Shown: in pieces, positions 60,863 through 64,000 of the stretch | How the letters are laid out: every line of letters starts with the position of its first letter | Numbering within the stretch: the first letter of the stretch is position 1 | NCBI GenBank assembly: GCA_003577105.1 | Contig: QEUQ01000006.1 | Span: 23,284-87,283 of the forward strand | Source: Acidobacteriota bacterium | GTDB lineage: Bacteria; Actinomycetota; Acidimicrobiia; ATN3 | Length of the DNA stretch: 64,000 bases | Direction: 5' to 3' | Notes under the pieces: generated by a model | What the model was told of the DNA's origin: nothing | The model's input: only the letters and a program-made list of their open reading frames with translations | Database searches by the model: none | Program-made: the position numbers and the translations under genes

Positions 60863-61603
60863 ATGCCTGAGTGGTGGGCCGAGGAGTTCGGCCCCGACTA
60901 CGCGGTCTTTCTCGAGGCGAGCACCGACCCTGCCAAAACCGAAGCCGAGGCTCGGGGCTGTATCTCCCTCCTCGGCCTCAAGGAGGGCGACCGGGTCCTA
61001 GATCTCGGATGTGGCTTCGGGCGCCATGCCAAGGCTCTGGCTCAATATGGAATCAAGGCTGTCGGTGTGGACTTCTCTCCCGCGCTGCTAAAGCGTGCAC
61101 GCGAGCTGGCCGGAGAGGGGCTTGCTCCGGAGTACGTGAGGGCTTCGATGCACCAGCTCCCCTTTGCGGGAGCATTCGACGCGGTGATCTCGATTTACAC
61201 GAGCTTTGGGTATTTCGAAGACCCCGCAGAGAATCGCCGAACTATCGAGGAGGCAGCGAGGGCTCTCCACCCAGGTGGTCACCTGCTTCTCGACACGGCC
61301 TCACCAGTCCCGCTCTATGCGCAACCTGATACGAACAAGTGGATGGAGGCCGGCAGCCTCACCGTTTGCGAGGAAGGCCATTTCGATATCGCAACGGGAC
61401 GAAACAAAGCACGCATCAAGTGGTACCGAGATGGGCGCTGGTACAACTTCTTCCACGAGGAATACCTCTACGCACCGTCGCATCTAGCAGAACTGGCTGA
61501 GACAAGCCGGCTGGAAGTAGTCGGCATTTACTCGGGGCTTTCGGGCGAAAGCCTTACTCCGGAGTCCGCCCGCAACATCCTGGTCGCCAAGAAGCCTTCC
61601 TGA
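60863..61603 (+). CDS. Class I SAM-dependent methyltransferase
   Basis: A 246-residue enzyme with motif I VLDLGCGFGRHAKALAQYG and post-I VGVDFSPALLKRARE; FDAVISIYTSFGYFED is motif IV. The C-terminal part has a beta-strand region (FDIATGRNKARIKWYRDGRW) common in small-molecule methyltransferases. The substrate is unknown. It closes the epimerase-acyltransferase-peptide run and is followed by a terminator. Confidence 0.88.
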   Translation: MPEWWAEEFGPDYAVFLEASTDPAKTEAEARGCISLLGLKEGDRVLDLGCGFGRHAKALAQYGIKAVGVDFSPALLKRARELAGEGLAPEYVRASMHQLPFAGAFDAVISIYTSFGYFEDPAENRRTIEEAARALHPGGHLLLDTASPVPLYAQPDTNKWMEAGSLTVCEEGHFDIATGRNKARIKWYRDGRWYNFFHEEYLYAPSHLAELAETSRLEVVGIYSGLSGESLTPESARNILVAKKPS

Positions 61604-61610
61604 CCAAACC

Positions 61611-61631
61611 CCCTTGGCTCTAAGGGCTTTT
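61611..61631 (+). terminator. Rho-independent terminator after the methyltransferase gene
   Basis: CCCTT (61611-61615) pairs with AAGGG (61622-61626) around a six-base loop and is followed by C and TTTT. The stem is short, but position after the stop is right. Confidence 0.6.
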
Positions 61632-61784
61632 CCCTTCCTGCCCCGCGAATTGCACATCCCGGCGAGACTTTCACAGCTCCGATATGGCACCGTCACGGTT
61701 ACCAACGCGCCCGCAGTTGACTCGGGCGCCGGCTGAGAGGGCTGGATCCCGCCCGGCCCACCTGAAGAGAGGGCAGAATCCAAG

Positions 61785-62852
61785 ATGACCGAGAGCGCAA
61801 CCGTCAAGGGAATGAAGCTGGCTGTTGGCTTCATGCCTTCCGGCAATGACTTCACCGAAATGGCTGAGTTCGTCAAAGGCGCGGAGGAGCTGGGGGTAGA
61901 TCAAGTCTGGATGCCGGAGGCCTACGGCACCGATGCTGTCAGCATTCTCGGCTGGCTCGCAGCGCAGACAAACCGGATCAAGCTCGGGTCCGCGATCCTC
62001 CAGATGCCGGCCCGCGCGCCGGCGATGACCGCGATGACTGGTGCAACTCTTGATCTCCTCAGCGGTGGGCGGGCCCTTCTTGGAATCGGCTTGTCGGGTC
62101 CGCAGGTGGCCGAGGGGTGGTACGGCCAGCCATACACCAAGCCGATTCAGAGAACCCGTGAGTACATCGAGATCATGCGAATGATTTGGGACAGAGAGGA
62201 ACGCCTCTCCTACGACGGCGAGGTCTACAAGCTCCCGGCCGAAGGCGGCAAGGGCCTTGGCAAACCCCTCAAACTCATGTTCAAGCCGTCGCGGCCTCTG
62301 CCGGTATATCTAGCCTCGCTCGGCCCAAAGAACGTCGCACTCACGGCCGAACTCGCCGACGGCTGGCTTCCGGCTTTCTTTGTGCCAGATCGAATCGACG
62401 TCTTCACTGACGCACTCAAGGAGGGTGCCGCCAGAAGCGGGCGCGATCTATCGACGCTCGACATCGTCGTGGGCGCGACGATCGCCATTGGGGACGATGT
62501 GCCGATCGACGCGGTCCGCTCGATGTCCAAGATGCCCGTCGGCTTCTACATCGGCGGCATGGGCGCCCGCGAGGCGAACTTCTACAACGACCTCGCCTGC
62601 CGCTACGGATACGAAAAGGAGGCCAAGGAGATTCAGGACCTCTTCCTCTCTGGCAAGAAACAAGAGGCGATGGCGCTGGTTCCAGATTCACTGGTCGATT
62701 CAATGGGGCTTTGGGGTGACAAGAGCCGAATTCTCGACCGACTAGACGTCTATCGCGAAGCAGGGGTCACTACGCTCAACTGTCAGGTGGGTGGAAGCAT
62801 CGACGCGCGGCTTGAACAAATTCGCCGCTTGATCGAACTTGCAGGTGACTAG
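61785..62852 (+). CDS. LLM-family F420-dependent oxidoreductase
   Basis: A 355-residue TIM-barrel protein of the luciferase-like family, in which actinobacterial members mostly use F420. MKLAVGFMPSGNDFTEMA, LGVDQVWMPEAYGTDAVSILG and RALLGIGLSGPQVAEGW are typical, and the late GDKSRILDRLDVYREAGVTTLN is the conserved C-terminal line. The substrate is unknown. Confidence 0.87.
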   Translation: MTESATVKGMKLAVGFMPSGNDFTEMAEFVKGAEELGVDQVWMPEAYGTDAVSILGWLAAQTNRIKLGSAILQMPARAPAMTAMTGATLDLLSGGRALLGIGLSGPQVAEGWYGQPYTKPIQRTREYIEIMRMIWDREERLSYDGEVYKLPAEGGKGLGKPLKLMFKPSRPLPVYLASLGPKNVALTAELADGWLPAFFVPDRIDVFTDALKEGAARSGRDLSTLDIVVGATIAIGDDVPIDAVRSMSKMPVGFYIGGMGAREANFYNDLACRYGYEKEAKEIQDLFLSGKKQEAMALVPDSLVDSMGLWGDKSRILDRLDVYREAGVTTLNCQVGGSIDARLEQIRRLIELAGD

Positions 62853-63161
62853 GGCTTAAATAGGTCCGGGGCCGCAGCAGCGCTGGACGCTTTGGGGCGG
62901 GCTGGGAGGCTTCTCCTAAGTCTCGATGCCGAATTACCTGCTTCGAGACTGGTGCGCCCAGCGGCCGTTGTCTGCGTACCCCGGAACCGTTGGCCGGCTC
63001 ACAAGTTCGTCAAGGGCGACCGAACTTCTCCGGCATTTGTCACTCTCCGTATCGACACCTACAGAGAGTGACCTAAGCGCGAATTTGAGGCATTCTCGGA
63101 ATCTCTCAAGGATTCTTGTTCGTCCGTTCACGCCGGCTCCGCCCAATGGCACAATGCTCCG
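62853..63161. other. Intergenic region with two inverted repeats
   Basis: No gene is visible in these 309 bases. AGTCTCGA (62919-62926) pairs with TCGAGACT (62943-62950), and GTCACTCTC (63039-63047) pairs with GAGAGTGAC (63064-63072). Neither is followed by a T-tract. Near the right end CACAAT (63150-63155), 17 bp after TTCACG (63127-63132), may be a leaderless promoter for the gene at 63162. Confidence 0.5.
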
Positions 63162-64000
63162 ATGAGTTGGGGCCAATCCACATACATATCGCCAGGTGAT
63201 CTCGGCGAGCTGGAACTTCCCGCGCGCCGGATCCCTGTATTTGCCAGGGCCGACGTCGTCGTAGCCGGCGGTGGACCCGCCGGGCTTGCTGCCGCTGCAT
63301 CAGCCGCACGTTCCGGTGCCTCCACCTTGTTGCTAGAGCGTTACGGGTTCCTCGGAGGCAACCTGACGGCCGCGTCGGTCGGAACCATGTGCGGTCTCTA
63401 TATGAAGACCGACAGCGGATTCGACCTGGCTGTCAAGGGATTCGCCGAGGAACTCGCCGAGCGCCTCAAAAGTGGTGGTGCCGCAATGGGCCCCCTCCCG
63501 TTCAAGGAGTCGGCGGTCCTCCTCTACGTCCCATGGGCGGCCAAGCGCGCGGCGGATGCGTTTGTCGAAGAGGAGCCAAACCTCAGGCTCCTTCTGCACT
63601 CGAGGATCACAGACGTTCGGATGAGCGGGGACAGGATCGAGGCGCTCGTAGTGGCGTCGAAACGCGGCCCCGTTGGCATCACCGGAGACGTCTTCATCGA
63701 CTGTACGGGCGATGCCGACGTCTCGTACTACGCGGGCGTGCCGACGGAGATCGGACCTCCGGGTATGCGCCAGTTCGCGTCAATGCAGTTCTTCATTGAG
63801 AACGTTGACGGCACCGCAGCCTTCTCGAGCATTTCGAAGTTGCCAGACCTGATAGCGGAATATGGTTCGCATCTTTCGCGCGACGGAGGAGCACTCATTC
63901 CCACGGGACGAAAAGGGGAGTTCATCGGTGCAATGACTCGCGTTGCACACGATGGCGATCCAATCGACTCATGCGATCTGACTGAAATCACCTGGGGAGA
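63162..64000 (+). CDS. FAD-dependent oxidoreductase, C-terminus outside window
   Basis: The frame is open from the ATG at 63162 to the right edge (about 279 residues seen). It has the FAD motif DVVVAGGGPAGLAAAASAAR, then LLLERYGFLGGNLTAASVGT and VFIDCTGDADVSYYAGVP, which place it in the FAD_oxidored family of putative dehydrogenases with succinate-dehydrogenase-like flavin binding. The substrate is unknown. A likely -10 lies six bases before the start, so the message may be leaderless. Confidence 0.85.
   Translation, partial: MSWGQSTYISPGDLGELELPARRIPVFARADVVVAGGGPAGLAAAASAARSGASTLLLERYGFLGGNLTAASVGTMCGLYMKTDSGFDLAVKGFAEELAERLKSGGAAMGPLPFKESAVLLYVPWAAKRAADAFVEEEPNLRLLLHSRITDVRMSGDRIEALVVASKRGPVGITGDVFIDCTGDADVSYYAGVPTEIGPPGMRQFASMQFFIENVDGTAAFSSISKLPDLIAEYGSHLSRDGGALIPTGRKGEFIGAMTRVAHDGDPIDSCDLTEITWG

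Overview
The window is a GC-rich (roughly 60%) stretch of a chromosome from a member of the Actinomycetota. The evidence is the mycothiol gene mshA, a Streptomyces-type Rex repressor heading a heme operon, a nickel superoxide dismutase with its protease, a c-di-GMP-dependent anti-sigma factor of the RsiG family, an Rv0474/HbhA-like pair, many GTG/TTG starts and several promoters that look leaderless. The order of blocks also resembles the Mycobacterium tuberculosis region from about Rv0474 to Rv0561 (from memory). The class is not clear: the split b6-type cytochrome b and the cell-surface repeat proteins suggest a deep, non-mycobacterial lineage. I saw no tRNA or rRNA genes, CRISPR arrays, insertion sequences or phage genes.

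Region 1 (1-12 kb) is respiratory. Leftward run a geranylgeranyl/menaquinone reductase (cut by the window edge), a membrane c-type cytochrome, a CcoN-CcoO fusion and the System II cytochrome c maturation genes resA-resB-ccsB. Divergent from them is a seven-gene operon for a b6-type quinol:cytochrome c reductase with an embedded 2x[4Fe-4S] ferredoxin. The CcoN half of the fusion has lost every histidine that would hold heme b, heme b3 or CuB. The cytochrome beside it and the cytochrome b C-terminal subunit share an identical 16-residue N-terminal peptide. I regard these two facts as the most interesting in the window.

Region 2 (12-20.4 kb) is a leftward tetrapyrrole operon: rex, a siroheme dehydrogenase, hemA, hemC, a cobA-hemD fusion, a ferritin-like lipoprotein, a small helical protein, hemB and hemL. 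A Rex-type operator sits inside the rex promoter, and a second one lies in the divergent cytochrome promoter region, so NADH/NAD+ sensing may couple heme supply to the respiratory chain.

Region 3 (20.4-37.7 kb) holds a membrane protein, an SDR enzyme, an acyl-CoA ligase, a lipoprotein hydrolase, a complete Mrp antiporter (mrpA-G) and, translationally coupled upstream of it, an asparagine synthetase, a methyltransferase and a large two-domain glycosyltransferase. Then come the divergent sodX/sodN pair, a Bcp peroxiredoxin and the RsiG homologue.

Region 4 (37.7-49.8 kb) holds an XRE regulator with an HbhA-like coiled-coil protein, mshA with two followers, an ECF sigma/anti-sigma pair, a Fur-family regulator, a sialidase-like propeller, a znuABC zinc importer and a TPR-like protein.

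Region 5 (49.8-64 kb) holds secreted and surface proteins (a nuclease with an 18-bp minisatellite, an M23 peptidase, a CAP-domain protein with repeats, a protein with a GYDQ-repeat tail), proC, a SAM hydrolase, a GalE-like epimerase, a PlsC-like acyltransferase with an added zinc finger, a methyltransferase, an F420-type LLM enzyme and a FAD enzyme cut by the right edge.
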